A DNA stretch of 64,000 nt from an uncultured Mediterraneibacter sp. GTDB lineage: Bacteria; Bacillota; Clostridia; Lachnospirales; Lachnospiraceae. The translations under genes and the position numbers were made by a program. Of the stretch, positions 26,526-35,189 are shown in pieces; positions within the stretch are counted from its first letter, which is position 1; each line of letters starts with the position of its first letter. The stretch spans positions 1 through 64,000 of the forward strand of contig NZ_CAKRDI010000007.1 in NCBI RefSeq assembly GCF_934309415.1, read 5' to 3'. The notes below the pieces were generated by a model. It saw only the letters and a program-made list of their open reading frames with translations, made no database searches and was not told the origin of the DNA.

Positions 26526-27968
26526 TCACTTCGATCCGCTGCCCTTCAGCACCACCAGCACTGTCTTCAGGATCATCTTAATATCCATTCCGACATTCCA
26601 GTTCTTTATGTATTCCATATCCAACTTCACTACTTCTTCGAAATCAGTGATATCACTTCTTCCGCTCACCTGCCACATTCCGGTCAGTCCCGGTTTTACT
26701 GCAAGTCTTGCACGGTGATATGGTTCATACTGATTCCATTCATCTACTGTTGGTGGACGTGTTCCTACCAGACTCATATCGCCTTTCAGAACATTCCAGA
26801 ACTGTGGGAATTCATCCAGAGATGTTTTTCGGATAAACCATCCAAGGCCTTTCTTACTTCCGTCTTTACCACTTCCGATAATTCGCGGATCATTCTCCAT
26901 CTTGAACATCAGTCCCTGCATCTCATTCTGTTTCATCAATTCTTTCTTTCGTTCCTCTGCGTCCATATACATGCTTCGGAATTTATAGATCTTAAACTGC
27001 TTTCCATTCTTTCCCACACGGACCTGCGAGAAGAAGATCGGTCCCGGAGATGCAAGATAGATTGCAGGTCCAAGGAAAATAGTGATGATTCCTGTCAGAA
27101 TCATGCCGACAATTCCTCCAAAGATATCCAATGCCCGTTTCATAAATATCTGACGGGAAGAGGTCACCCTCACACTGGATGTCAATACAACATAACCGCC
27201 GATTCGGTTAATATACTGATTTCTTGTCCATCCTTCCATATCTTCCAGTCTGTTATGAACTGTAACTCCCATGTCCACACAAGTCTGGATCAGACCTTCC
27301 GGAACCATGCTTTTTTTCTTAACGCCAACCAGCACCGCATCGATCCATCGAATCTGTATATACTCAGGAAGCGCCTCTGCATCACACACAACCGGAATTC
27401 CATTAATTTCCTCATTTTCTTTTATGTGTCCGTCCACAAAAGCGATTCCAACAATTTCAAATTCATTAAAAAGATTTTCTTCTACATGTTGAATGATACT
27501 TTCCACTTCGTTTCTTGAAGTTACAACCAACATCTGCTGTTTTGTATAAAGTAATCTTCCATGCTTTAAAAGCCATTTTTTCCAGCAAATTCGTTCTGCA
27601 TAAATAAGAATCATAGAAATCGGGATAAACCACAGAAGTACAAATCGTGAGAATTCCTGCCCCTTCTGAGCGAGGTATAAAAACACGATAGTTCCTGTAA
27701 AGACCATAAGCACATGTTTCAGGACATTTTTAAATTCCTGAAAATACCCTCTTCGCATAATTCCATGGTAGGGTTCTGTAAAGAAAGCGACACAAATATC
27801 GATCAATATAATAATCCATCCAATATTTAGATACAGCTGATTTAAATAAAGCGGAGCCACTCCCATCCGGATCACACAGCCTATGATATAGGCAATCTGA
27901 AACATGGCAAGATCAAGAACTATAAAATCAATATGTTTCAGCCAACTGTTTGATATCTTACTATACAT
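26526..27968 (-). CDS. Polyprenyl glycosylphosphotransferase (priming sugar transferase, WcaJ/CpsE-like)
   Basis: This enzyme transfers a hexose-1-phosphate from a UDP-sugar to undecaprenyl phosphate, starting repeat-unit assembly. The ~480-residue product has about four N-terminal membrane helices, a central nucleotide-binding-like domain (residues ~150-270), one more helix, and the C-terminal catalytic domain: VGKNGKQFKIYKFRSMY, DEFPQFWNVLKGDMSLVGTRPP and PGLTGMWQVSGRSDI. ATG at 27968 is preferred, with GAGGA about ten bases upstream; the frame is open 16 codons further. It lies between the cps regulatory genes and the glycosyltransferases. Confidence 0.92.
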   Translation of the reverse strand: MYSKISNSWLKHIDFIVLDLAMFQIAYIIGCVIRMGVAPLYLNQLYLNIGWIIILIDICVAFFTEPYHGIMRRGYFQEFKNVLKHVLMVFTGTIVFLYLAQKGQEFSRFVLLWFIPISMILIYAERICWKKWLLKHGRLLYTKQQMLVVTSRNEVESIIQHVEENLFNEFEIVGIAFVDGHIKENEEINGIPVVCDAEALPEYIQIRWIDAVLVGVKKKSMVPEGLIQTCVDMGVTVHNRLEDMEGWTRNQYINRIGGYVVLTSSVRVTSSRQIFMKRALDIFGGIVGMILTGIITIFLGPAIYLASPGPIFFSQVRVGKNGKQFKIYKFRSMYMDAEERKKELMKQNEMQGLMFKMENDPRIIGSGKDGSKKGLGWFIRKTSLDEFPQFWNVLKGDMSLVGTRPPTVDEWNQYEPYHRARLAVKPGLTGMWQVSGRSDITDFEEVVKLDMEYIKNWNVGMDIKMILKTVLVVLKGSGSK

Positions 27969-28119
27969 ATAAAAAATTTCCTCATATACTCTGATAAGGC
28001 AGAGTACCTCTTTCATTCCAACTATCTGTTATAGCTTCAAATACTTTCTTCTATAAGAGCGTGCATTCCTGTATTTTCATACTTTCCTGCACGCCCTCGT
28101 AAGTCACAATTCACTCTGA

Positions 28120-28788
28120 TTAGTGTTTTGCTTTTTTGTAGGATACTGCAGATACTCCTGCAAGTACTGCTGCCGCGCCAAAGAATACCATCCATGTAGA
28201 CGGTACACCTGTCTTCGGAGATGTTCCTACAGTGCTTCCAGCAGCTTTGGATGCATCCACTTTTGCAATTACTGCAACTGGTGAAAGATCTTCGAATTCT
28301 GCTGTGATTGTCTTAGCATCGTAGTCAACCTTTGTAGGTGTTACGATTTCCCAGAGACTTCTCTCTGTGCTGTAGTGAAGAAGTTTTACATCTGACATAG
28401 CAGATGTAAGAGCTGGTACACTTAATGTTACAAGATATTTTCCATCTTCTGTCTTAATTCCGCCATTGATTGGGTTTAATTCAAAAAATGGTGTAACCAT
28501 CTCTTTGCCTTCCAGTTCGGACTTCAATTCCGGAGCCTGCTCATTTGCAAGATCAGCCAGTGTCTTAGAACCGTTATTTACATCCATAATCATAGAGAAC
28601 ACACTTTCTTTACCTGCATCTTTCAGATAAGAAAATGTAGATTCTGATCCTGCTGTTGTCTCATAATAGCCTACAGAATCACCTGCCGGTTCAACACCTG
28701 TTGTTTTGCTTCCTGCTGCAAATACAGATACTGCCTGTGCAATGATCAGAGTTGCTGCAAGAACTGTACCTAAGATTCTCTTTTTCAT
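28120..28788 (-). CDS. Sortase-anchored surface protein with SPKTG sorting signal
   Basis: The ~222-residue product has a signal peptide (MKKRILGTVLAATLIIAQAV, cut near VFAAG), a ~160-residue extracellular domain, and a C-terminal sorting signal: SPKTG, a hydrophobic stretch, and a KKAKH tail. SPKTG fits the (S/P)PXTG motif known for Clostridioides difficile sortase B. The adjacent upstream gene encodes a class B sortase, so this is its probable substrate. A GTG three codons upstream (28797) is an alternative start. The extracellular domain is not recognised. Inclusion inside a capsule operon is unusual. Confidence 0.82.
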   Translation of the reverse strand: MKKRILGTVLAATLIIAQAVSVFAAGSKTTGVEPAGDSVGYYETTAGSESTFSYLKDAGKESVFSMIMDVNNGSKTLADLANEQAPELKSELEGKEMVTPFFELNPINGGIKTEDGKYLVTLSVPALTSAMSDVKLLHYSTERSLWEIVTPTKVDYDAKTITAEFEDLSPVAVIAKVDASKAAGSTVGTSPKTGVPSTWMVFFGAAAVLAGVSAVSYKKAKH

Positions 28789-28810
28789 TGTTACCACTCT
28801 TCCTTTCTTT

Positions 28811-29572
28811 TTATTTTTCTATAGAAACCAGCACTGCCTGAACAAGATATCTCTTGTCCGACTGATTGCCATAGCATGTTGATAATGTGATGATTTTATC
28901 ATCAGTTCCTATCTCTGCAGTTGTATCAATCTGGGCATTCATGCTCCGCATTGAAAAAATACTGTCCAGATATGCCTGATAAATACTCTTTATAGTAAAA
29001 TCAAAGCTTTCCATCAGATGTCTGTCATCATAAAGGTAAGCTGCAAAGATCTTGTAATGCCGGATTGCATTCGGTGTGTAGATAATCACTTCCCTGTTCT
29101 CATCAAAGAACTCCTTATCCTGATATTCCAGCAAATTCTGGAACATGGATCCATTCTTCATGTCATGTCCATAGATGACTGTATTCGGATCTTCGAAATC
29201 TGTTGAATTGTAATCTTCTGTAAAGATCGAGCCTTCCGGACTCTCTTTATTTTCCATTGTATGTGTCAGGTAATACCCGTTGTCTCCTTCTTTTTGAAGG
29301 ATTGGATAATCAATGTTTGTATTCTCTATCTTGATCCAGGCATATACATCCGGATTTTCTTTTTGCAATGTTGCAAAATCAATTGGAATCTCAACCGGAT
29401 CTTTTTCTTTCTCCGGTGTTACGGATGGTTCTTTTGTAACCTCTTCCCGTACTTTATCATATTCCGCTCCGACATGCTTTTCTTTATAGTATTGATACAT
29501 ACCTGCCGCCACACAAAGGACTGCAACTACAGCAGCAACAACCGCAATGATTTTATAATATTTCTTTTTCAT
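28811..29572 (-). CDS. srtB: Class B sortase
   Basis: The 253-residue transpeptidase has an N-terminal membrane anchor (residues ~7-27) and a class B catalytic domain. The catalytic residues are visible: His in VIYGHDMKNG, Cys in ITLSTCYG, and Arg in SDKRYLVQAV. Motifs NPDVYAWIKIENTNIDYP and YLTHTM are typical of SrtB. It should cleave the SPKTG protein encoded 23 bases downstream and attach it to peptidoglycan. It follows the LCP gene, in the cps operon. Confidence 0.93.
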   Translation of the reverse strand: MKKKYYKIIAVVAAVVAVLCVAAGMYQYYKEKHVGAEYDKVREEVTKEPSVTPEKEKDPVEIPIDFATLQKENPDVYAWIKIENTNIDYPILQKEGDNGYYLTHTMENKESPEGSIFTEDYNSTDFEDPNTVIYGHDMKNGSMFQNLLEYQDKEFFDENREVIIYTPNAIRHYKIFAAYLYDDRHLMESFDFTIKSIYQAYLDSIFSMRSMNAQIDTTAEIGTDDKIITLSTCYGNQSDKRYLVQAVLVSIEK

Positions 29573-29638
29573 ATACTGTCATCTCCTCTGTCATCTTGTC
29601 CTTTCGTTTTAAGGCAACTCTTTCTCTACAGTTTCAAT

Positions 29639-30658
29639 TTATTTATCTTCAACTTCTGTGTAAAATGTCTCAATTATTTTTTCGTAAAGTGCGTCATCAT
29701 CTACGATATATTCATCGTAATCTTCACCCTCAACACCTTTTCCCGGCACTGTCCAGGAATTTTCTGACTCTTCGGAATTCATCCCCTGTAATGCTTTGGA
29801 AAAATCATCCGCACCCATATTGGTTACCATATAGGGTTCCAGATCACTGTATAACTTTGTAACAAATCCCGGATCTTCTGAAAATTTCTTTCTGGCCACT
29901 TCCCCGAATGCACTGATAAACGTCTGCTGACGTTCCATTCGTGTAATGGCACTCTGACTCACTGTCGTATCTCTGTATCTTACAAATGGTTCTGTTGTTT
30001 CCTTTGTGAGTGTGACCTGCGTTCCCTTTTTGAATTTCGGATATTTTGATTCCAGACTGTCATTCGGAACTGTTACTGTCACTCCGCCAACGCTTTCTGT
30101 CAGAACCGGAAGTCCATCCATATTCAGGGAACAATAGCCCTGAATCGATAATCCGTAAAACAGATTAGAGACCGCTTCTTTCGTCAGTTCACAACTTTTA
30201 TATTTTCCATCTCCATAGGCATAAGAAAGACTGATATGATCTTTCGTCTTACCAAGGCTTTCTCCACCAGGTCCAAACGTTTCAATCTCTGTGATTGTAT
30301 CTCTCGGAATTGAAATCGTAGTTGCGGTTTTTTTCACTCTGTCCCATGCCACCAGATAGATTGCATCGGACTGTCCTGCATTTGCATGCCCTGTATTTGT
30401 CTCTACCTTTTCTCTGTTGTCTACGCCCATAAAAAGATAATTGGATAAATGCGTATTATAATTATACCATTTTCCATTCCAGTTGACATCGCCCTCAACA
30501 GCCTCTCCACCCTGTTCTGTCTGTTCCGAATCTATTGTCGGTGAAGCTGAGGATGACTGCATTTTCCAGAGTGCAAATCCTGTGAGCACTACTACTGCTA
30601 TAATAACAAGGATCCCAATAATTTTAATCTGGTTTCCTTTTCTTGATTTCTTGTGCAT
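29639..30658 (-). CDS. LytR-CpsA-Psr (LCP) family glycopolymer transferase
   Basis: The 339-residue protein has one N-terminal membrane helix (about residues 12-32) and an extracellular LCP domain. Conserved residues are visible in NYLFMGVDNRE, SDAIYLVAWD, ISIPRDT and VRYRDTTVSQSAITRMERQQ. LCP enzymes attach capsule or teichoic polymers from the lipid carrier to peptidoglycan. Position just after cpsD in the operon supports capsule attachment. Its start lies two bases after the cpsD stop. Confidence 0.92.
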   Translation of the reverse strand: MHKKSRKGNQIKIIGILVIIAVVVLTGFALWKMQSSSASPTIDSEQTEQGGEAVEGDVNWNGKWYNYNTHLSNYLFMGVDNREKVETNTGHANAGQSDAIYLVAWDRVKKTATTISIPRDTITEIETFGPGGESLGKTKDHISLSYAYGDGKYKSCELTKEAVSNLFYGLSIQGYCSLNMDGLPVLTESVGGVTVTVPNDSLESKYPKFKKGTQVTLTKETTEPFVRYRDTTVSQSAITRMERQQTFISAFGEVARKKFSEDPGFVTKLYSDLEPYMVTNMGADDFSKALQGMNSEESENSWTVPGKGVEGEDYDEYIVDDDALYEKIIETFYTEVEDK

Positions 30659-30660
30659 GA

Positions 30661-31401
30661 TTATTTATCCTGCTTTTTCTGCACCGGCTGTGGACGTGTG
30701 TAGTAGGAATTAGTTCCATATCCGTATTCATATCCATATCCACGCTTATAGTAATAACTGGAGCTCTTGATATCCACTTTATTTAATACTGCTCCTAAGA
30801 TCTTACATCCACTCATTTCCAGCTGTTCTTTCGCTTTCATAGCCACTTTTCTGCTGACTGCTTCACTTTCAATCACCAGAATTGCTCCGTCACATTGTTT
30901 CGCAACAATGGAAGCATCACTCATGCTGATTACCGGTGGTGTATCTACCAGAACATAATCGTATCTTTCTCTTTCCTCATGAAGTAACTTCACGAAAGCT
31001 TCCTGTTCCAGAAGTTCTGACGGATTCGGTGCATACGGACCTGCAAAGATAATATCTACGCCCTTCATATTCGTGCTGTAGATGATCTCGTCCTGTTTAG
31101 CCTGACCACTCAGGAATTCTGAAAGACCTTTTACTTTCTGTTTTACTGCATAACGTTTCAGGTAACTGGATCTGCGGATATCTGCATCCATCAATAATGC
31201 TTTCTTTCCCATTTTTCCAATTTCAACCGCAAGCTGATAAGCAAGGTCACTTTTTCCCTCATTCGGATAACAGCTTGTAATCACAATTGATTTTGTTTCC
31301 ATTCCACTAAACTGCATATTAGTACGGAGGTTTTTAATAGCTTCTTCGTAATATACATCTGTTTTTCGCGGATCAGTAAGAATTACTCTTGAAAGTGCCA
31401 T
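30661..31401 (-). CDS. cpsD: BY-kinase, capsule tyrosine autokinase
   Basis: The 246-residue cytoplasmic kinase has Walker A in SCYPNEGKSD, Walker A' in KALLMDADIRRSS and Walker B in YVLVDTPP. The C-terminus carries a Tyr cluster (SSSYYYKRGYGYEYGYG) that is the usual autophosphorylation site. It works with the membrane adaptor CpsC and the phosphatase CpsB to control chain length and assembly. It starts directly after cpsC with no gap. The residue after the P-loop GKS is Asp rather than the common Thr/Ser; effect unknown. Confidence 0.93.
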   Translation of the reverse strand: MALSRVILTDPRKTDVYYEEAIKNLRTNMQFSGMETKSIVITSCYPNEGKSDLAYQLAVEIGKMGKKALLMDADIRRSSYLKRYAVKQKVKGLSEFLSGQAKQDEIIYSTNMKGVDIIFAGPYAPNPSELLEQEAFVKLLHEERERYDYVLVDTPPVISMSDASIVAKQCDGAILVIESEAVSRKVAMKAKEQLEMSGCKILGAVLNKVDIKSSSYYYKRGYGYEYGYGTNSYYTRPQPVQKKQDK

Positions 31402-32139
31402 TTATTTTTTCCTCCTTACATTTTTTCTTTTCTTTTTACGTTTTCCGCCAATATAATCTCTTCTGTCTGGTACACTGGCCAGTGTAGAAAGTCCAAGGTA
31501 ACGTTCAATATCTTCTTCCGTCTTAATTGTATCGTCCATCAACGTAATTAATACAATCACACCTGCTGATAAAACAAATCCTGCAAGTGCTCCAATCATA
31601 ATGTTCTTCTTTGTATTCGGACTGATCTTGGCTGTCGGCACTTCGCCTTCTTCAATGATCTTAGGTTCTGTTACTTCCATCTGCTCCCCGATGAATTTAG
31701 AAGCGGTTGTACTCAGTTTATCCACAATTGTTTTGCACATCTTTGGATCTGAGTTTGTAACTGTAATCTCCAGAATACGTGTATCTGTCGGGTTATTGAT
31801 TGAAATACTGCTTTTCAATGCTTTGTAATCCATATCCAGATTTAATTCATCTACTACATCTTCCAGAACTGTTCTGCTTGTGATCAGCATGCTGTAATCA
31901 CTTGTCAGCTGACTTCCAAGCTGCAGATCAGCTAAAGATGTAAGAGTTGTCTCTTTTGTCAGAACAAGCATTGTTGATGTAGCACTGTACATCGGTGTTA
32001 TAAATGCCTTTGTATAAACTCCGGCGATCACCGCCCCCGCAAGCAGCGCAGCCAGAATCACAAGAATGTGCTTCTTCAGCGCGAAAAATAATTCTCTTAA
32101 ATCAATTTCGACTTCATCGTTATCATATGCCTTTCCCAT
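31402..32139 (-). CDS. cpsC: Capsule chain-length regulator, Wzz/CpsC-like
   Basis: About 245 residues with two membrane helices (near 23-45 and 175-197) enclosing an extracellular Wzz domain (MYSATSTMLVLTKE, NNPTDTRILEITVTNSDP). The cytoplasmic tail ends in a Lys/Arg-rich stretch. In Gram-positive bacteria this protein activates the CpsD kinase. The start at 32139 has GGAGG four bases upstream; the ATG at 32151 overlaps the cpsB stop and would place the ribosome site inside the gene. The Pro-rich motif before helix 2 (KISPNTKKN) is typical. Confidence 0.92.
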   Translation of the reverse strand: MGKAYDNDEVEIDLRELFFALKKHILVILAALLAGAVIAGVYTKAFITPMYSATSTMLVLTKETTLTSLADLQLGSQLTSDYSMLITSRTVLEDVVDELNLDMDYKALKSSISINNPTDTRILEITVTNSDPKMCKTIVDKLSTTASKFIGEQMEVTEPKIIEEGEVPTAKISPNTKKNIMIGALAGFVLSAGVIVLITLMDDTIKTEEDIERYLGLSTLASVPDRRDYIGGKRKKKRKNVRRKK

Positions 32140-32150
32140 ATTACCTCCCA

Positions 32151-32894
32151 TTATATTTCCTTATTTTTTATAATTCGTCGTGCATTCTCATGCATCAGAC
32201 GTTTTACATAACTACGCTTCAAATTTAATCTCATCCAATGAACCGCAGCCTCTGTATCTGGTTTTCTCGATCTTGTATTATGCATATCCGTTCCCAGTAC
32301 ATGTACCATATGATTTTTCAGCATCTTTCTGCACCAGCGTGTTGTACTGTCATACCATTTGCCGCCGATTGAACGGAAATTAAGCTGTATGTAAGCTCCC
32401 TGACTGATCAGGTCAGCAACGCGATTATCTGTTCTCAGGCACTGGTATCTCTCAGCATGTGCAATGATCGGATCAAATCCTGACATACGCAGATCTCCGA
32501 CTGCGTGACTGATTTCTGAGTAAGAAACAGTTGGTGAAAATTCAATCAGCACATAATCGCTGTCAGCCAGTGTCATCAGTTTTCCTTCATCCAGTAATTG
32601 TGGAACTTCCTCTGAATAAAAAATTTCCTGTCCCGTCCAGATACGAATCTTTCTTTTTTCTTTCTCAGATGTCTTTTTTCCGCCTTTTACTCTGTTTGCC
32701 TGTCTTTCAACTTTCTTACATAAACCACGAAAAATCTCCGGTTTTATGTTGGGATACTGTTTTGAATAATGCGACGTAGCAAATACATCTGTGACTCCCT
32801 GTTCTCTGGCCATAGAAAGCATCTGCACACTTTCTTTCATCTTAGATGCTCCGTCATCAACTCCCGGAAGGATATGGGCATGTATGTCAATCAT
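32151..32894 (-). CDS. cpsB: PHP-type protein-tyrosine phosphatase
   Basis: The 247-residue metal-dependent phosphatase has the PHP motifs MIDIHAHILPGVDDG, FATSHYS, PIIAHAERYQ and VLGTDMHN, which bind the catalytic metals. It dephosphorylates the CpsD-type tyrosine kinase encoded downstream. It is the first gene of the capsule operon; a leader of about 200 bases with a terminator-like hairpin precedes it. Confidence 0.93.
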   Translation of the reverse strand: MIDIHAHILPGVDDGASKMKESVQMLSMAREQGVTDVFATSHYSKQYPNIKPEIFRGLCKKVERQANRVKGGKKTSEKEKRKIRIWTGQEIFYSEEVPQLLDEGKLMTLADSDYVLIEFSPTVSYSEISHAVGDLRMSGFDPIIAHAERYQCLRTDNRVADLISQGAYIQLNFRSIGGKWYDSTTRWCRKMLKNHMVHVLGTDMHNTRSRKPDTEAAVHWMRLNLKRSYVKRLMHENARRIIKNKEI

Positions 32895-32944
32895 CTAATC
32901 AATCCTTCTATTTTTCTTAGTTTTACAATCTGCTTTTCACTCTG

Positions 32945-32988
32945 AAAAAAGGCACAATACAATACGTCCTCGTATCATAATCTGCCTT
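32945..32988 (-). terminator. Terminator-like hairpin in the capsule operon leader (attenuator candidate)
   Basis: On the minus strand AAGGCA opens a long stem that closes with TGCCTT and runs straight into TTTTTT. The inner arms are ATACG and CGTAT around an AGGA loop. It lies between the promoter candidate at 33101-33129 and cpsB, so it would end transcription early unless bypassed. Confidence 0.65.
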
Positions 32989-33100
32989 ACTAATGTGCTG
33001 TACCCTTGCTTTTTCTTGTTAATCTGCAGTCTCACTGGATTCAACCTGTAAAACATTTCAAATATTTTCGACTTTTATCGATAATATTATCACCTTACTT

Positions 33101-33129
33101 ACGATACAATATTTTTCTGTTCAGGTCAA
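33101..33129 (-). promoter_or_regulatory. Promoter candidate of the capsule operon
   Basis: TTGACC (33124-33129) and TATCGT (33101-33106) on the minus strand are 17 bases apart. The predicted leader to cpsB is about 200 bases and contains the attenuator-like hairpin. Confidence 0.55.
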
Positions 33130-33168
33130 GGAATTTTTCTATATATTTGCCAAGACATTCGTATCATT

Positions 33169-33200
33169 GTTACTGTTCACAGCAAGCTGCAAACAGTAAC
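33169..33200. mobile_element. 32-bp palindromic derivative of the 143-bp element
   Basis: GTTACTGTTCACAGC and GCTGCAAACAGTAAC match the 33-bp form with one base deleted at the centre. The flanking octamers (GTATCATT and CCATCAAC) match at only four positions. It lies between the capsule promoter and spoVAE. Confidence 0.75.
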
Positions 33201-33222
33201 CCATCAACATCATTTGTTCGTC

Positions 33223-33579
33223 TCACTTCTTCATATGTGGATCAAACACCATCGAAGCCAGATATCCGAAGATCAGTGCAGCCGATGTTCCGACCGCCCC
33301 GGCTTTCAGTCCGCCCATGAATGTTCCGATGAAGCCGAATTCATCTACCGCTTCTTTTACACCTTTCCAAAGTACATTTCCAAATCCAATCAGAGGCACG
33401 CTTGCTCCGGAACCTGCGAATTCTTTGAATGGTTCGTAGACTCCAACGAAACCAAGAATCGCTCCTGTCACAACCAGAAGCACCATCACCCTTCCGGGCA
33501 TCAGTTTGGTCCGGTCTAAAAGGATCTGAACTAATGCACAGATCAGACCGCCTATTATAAATGCTTTTAAATAATCCAT
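33223..33579 (-). CDS. spoVAE: Stage V sporulation protein AE
   Basis: The 118-residue, mostly hydrophobic protein has motifs AFIIGGLICALVQILLD and GASVPLIGFGNVLWKGVKEAV that identify the SpoVAE (SpoVAEB) family. With SpoVAC and SpoVAD it forms the inner-membrane system for Ca-dipicolinate uptake into the forespore and release in germination. It lies 178 bases downstream of spoVAD on the same strand. The separation from spoVAC (opposite strand) is unusual. Confidence 0.92.
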   Translation of the reverse strand: MDYLKAFIIGGLICALVQILLDRTKLMPGRVMVLLVVTGAILGFVGVYEPFKEFAGSGASVPLIGFGNVLWKGVKEAVDEFGFIGTFMGGLKAGAVGTSAALIFGYLASMVFDPHMKK

Positions 33580-33757
33580 TTCTAATTTCTCCTCGTTTTT
33601 TTCCTTTTACTCTCTTATGTCTCGTAATATATTCATGGTTCGTATTTCTTACAGTCAGTATACACACTCTCTGGATGATTACTGTTTTTGATTCTTATCT
33701 TTTTAGTTCTCTTTCCTTTTTTGTCAATCGACTTTATCCACGAATACCAAGAATACT

Positions 33758-34792
33758 TCAACAATGTTCAATCACTATCCCGTGCGCAATCCCCGGCACA
33801 CTGGATCCTTCATTGTAACTTACCGTAGACATCAGTGCTCCGGTCGGAACGAACAGAATCCTCTTCCATTCCCCCTTTTCAATCTTCGGCAGAATAAACG
33901 AAGCGAGTGTCACTGCTGCGCATCCGCAACCGCTGCCACCGGCATGTGTGTCCTGTGTCTCCTGATCAAAGATGGTCATTCCGCAGTCCATATGTTTCTT
34001 TCGGATGTCGTATCCTTCTTTTTTCACCAGATCAAAGAGAATGGACTGTCCTACATATCCCAGATCTCCGGTTATGATTCTGTCGTAATCTTCTGCATCT
34101 CGCCCCATATCTTTAAAATTCCGGGTAATGGTATCCATCGCTGCCGGAGCCATGCATGCTCCCATATTCTGAGAATCCTTCAATCCGTAATCTACAATTT
34201 TTCCGATCGTAACTCCTGTAATTCTTGCATGGCTTTTCTGTGTTCCTAAGAGAAATGCACCGCTTCCGGTCACAGTCCAGTGTGCTGACAATGGGCGTTG
34301 ACTTGCATATCCCAGCGGAAAGCGGAATTCTTTCTCTGCGCTTCCGAAATGACTGGACGTCACTGCCAGCATATATTCTCCATATCCCGCTGCCACGCTC
34401 ATCGCCGCAAGTGCAAGTGCTTCCCCGGATGTGGAACATGCACCATAAAGTCCGAACATCGGAATCTGCAGTGCTTCTACTCCCATCGAAGTGGCAATTC
34501 CCTGCCGGAGCAAGTCTCCTCCGAACAGATATCGAATGGACTGTGCTTTGATGTGTGCCTTCCCAATGGCAAGCACACATGCTTCTCTCTGCATATTGCT
34601 TTCTGCCTCTTCCCAGGTTGTCCCGCCAAACAGATCATCGGTCTCATTTACCATATCAAATTTCTTTCCAAGTGGTCCTTCTGCCTCTTTGCTTCCCGCA
34701 ACTGAAGCGGCACTGATAATATATGGAGCTTTTGAGAATATAAGACTCTGCGCCCCGCAAACTATAGAAGGAGTTCCAGATAACTGATTCAT
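33758..34792 (-). CDS. spoVAD: Stage V sporulation protein AD
   Basis: The 344-residue protein has a thiolase-like fold. The characteristic region GLYGACSTSGEALALAAM holds the thiolase-type Cys, and the N-terminal IISAASVAGSKEAEGPLG and C-terminal GGSGCGCAAVTLAS are typical. SpoVAD is the cytoplasmic dipicolinate-binding component. A forespore-type promoter candidate is located 29-58 bases upstream. It is divergent from spoVAC, with a full 143-bp element in between. Confidence 0.94.
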   Translation of the reverse strand: MNQLSGTPSIVCGAQSLIFSKAPYIISAASVAGSKEAEGPLGKKFDMVNETDDLFGGTTWEEAESNMQREACVLAIGKAHIKAQSIRYLFGGDLLRQGIATSMGVEALQIPMFGLYGACSTSGEALALAAMSVAAGYGEYMLAVTSSHFGSAEKEFRFPLGYASQRPLSAHWTVTGSGAFLLGTQKSHARITGVTIGKIVDYGLKDSQNMGACMAPAAMDTITRNFKDMGRDAEDYDRIITGDLGYVGQSILFDLVKKEGYDIRKKHMDCGMTIFDQETQDTHAGGSGCGCAAVTLASFILPKIEKGEWKRILFVPTGALMSTVSYNEGSSVPGIAHGIVIEHC

Positions 34793-34820
34793 GTCTTTTT
34801 CCTCATTTCGACTTTTTGTA

Positions 34821-34850
34821 TAGTATGAATCATATCTTGTTATCTTATTC
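34821..34850 (-). promoter_or_regulatory. Forespore (sigma-G/F-like) promoter candidate for spoVAD
   Basis: On the minus strand CATACTA (34821-34827) fits the forespore -10 CATNNTA, and GAATA (34846-34850) fits the -35, with an 18-base spacer that is longer than usual. The gene's role in spores supports the call. Confidence 0.4.
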
Positions 34851-34940
34851 CTGAAATGTGTTTCTTCCTTATATAATATAACTCTTTATCCTTTTATGTA
34901 TATTTTTACCCAACTGAGCCATACTATGTGCAAAATATTT

Positions 34941-35083
34941 GTTACTGTTCAGACCATAGCTAATCACTTTGCTGATTAACTATGAGGATGCACGTTTTGG
35001 CCTGAATGCATCTCGCCCATCGTCGCAGACGATTCTGAATGGCGAGATGCGTTACTGTTTGCAGCTATGCTGTGAACAGTAAC
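34941..35083 (+). mobile_element. Full 143-bp MITE-like element, subfamily A
   Basis: It begins GTTACTGTTCAG and ends GTGAACAGTAAC, with 11-bp perfect terminal inverted repeats. Internally it has a CATAGC/GATTA stem, a GCATCTCGCC/GGCGAGATGC stem capped by ATCGTCGCAGACGAT, and a right-hand 33-bp palindrome starting at 35051. It is flanked on both sides by AAATATTT (34933-34940 and 35084-35091), an 8-bp direct repeat that is also palindromic. No ORF is conserved in it. Confidence 0.88.
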
Positions 35084-35114
35084 AAATATTTTTTGAGCAG
35101 TCCTCTCTGTTGTA

Positions 35115-35143
35115 AAAATATTTTTGTTAATGTGTACATTATA
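35115..35143 (+). promoter_or_regulatory. Forespore promoter candidate for spoVAC
   Basis: CATTATA (35137-35143) fits the sigma-G/F -10. The matching -35 region (AAATA near 35116-35120) is weak. Low confidence. Confidence 0.35.
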
Positions 35144-35189
35144 GTTATATCTGACAGTTTAAATTATTATTATCTCGGAGGTATCTTTC

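Larger units (their letters stand above)
34793..35189. other. Divergent intergenic region between spoVAD and spoVAC
   Basis: This 397-base region carries promoter candidates for both spoVA directions and a complete 143-bp element at 34941-35083. No ORF is present. Confidence 0.6.

Noticed and set aside
33164..33208. 8-bp target duplication around the 32-bp palindrome
   Set aside because: Flanking octamers GTATCATT and CCATCAAC match at only four of eight positions, so no duplication is claimed for this copy.
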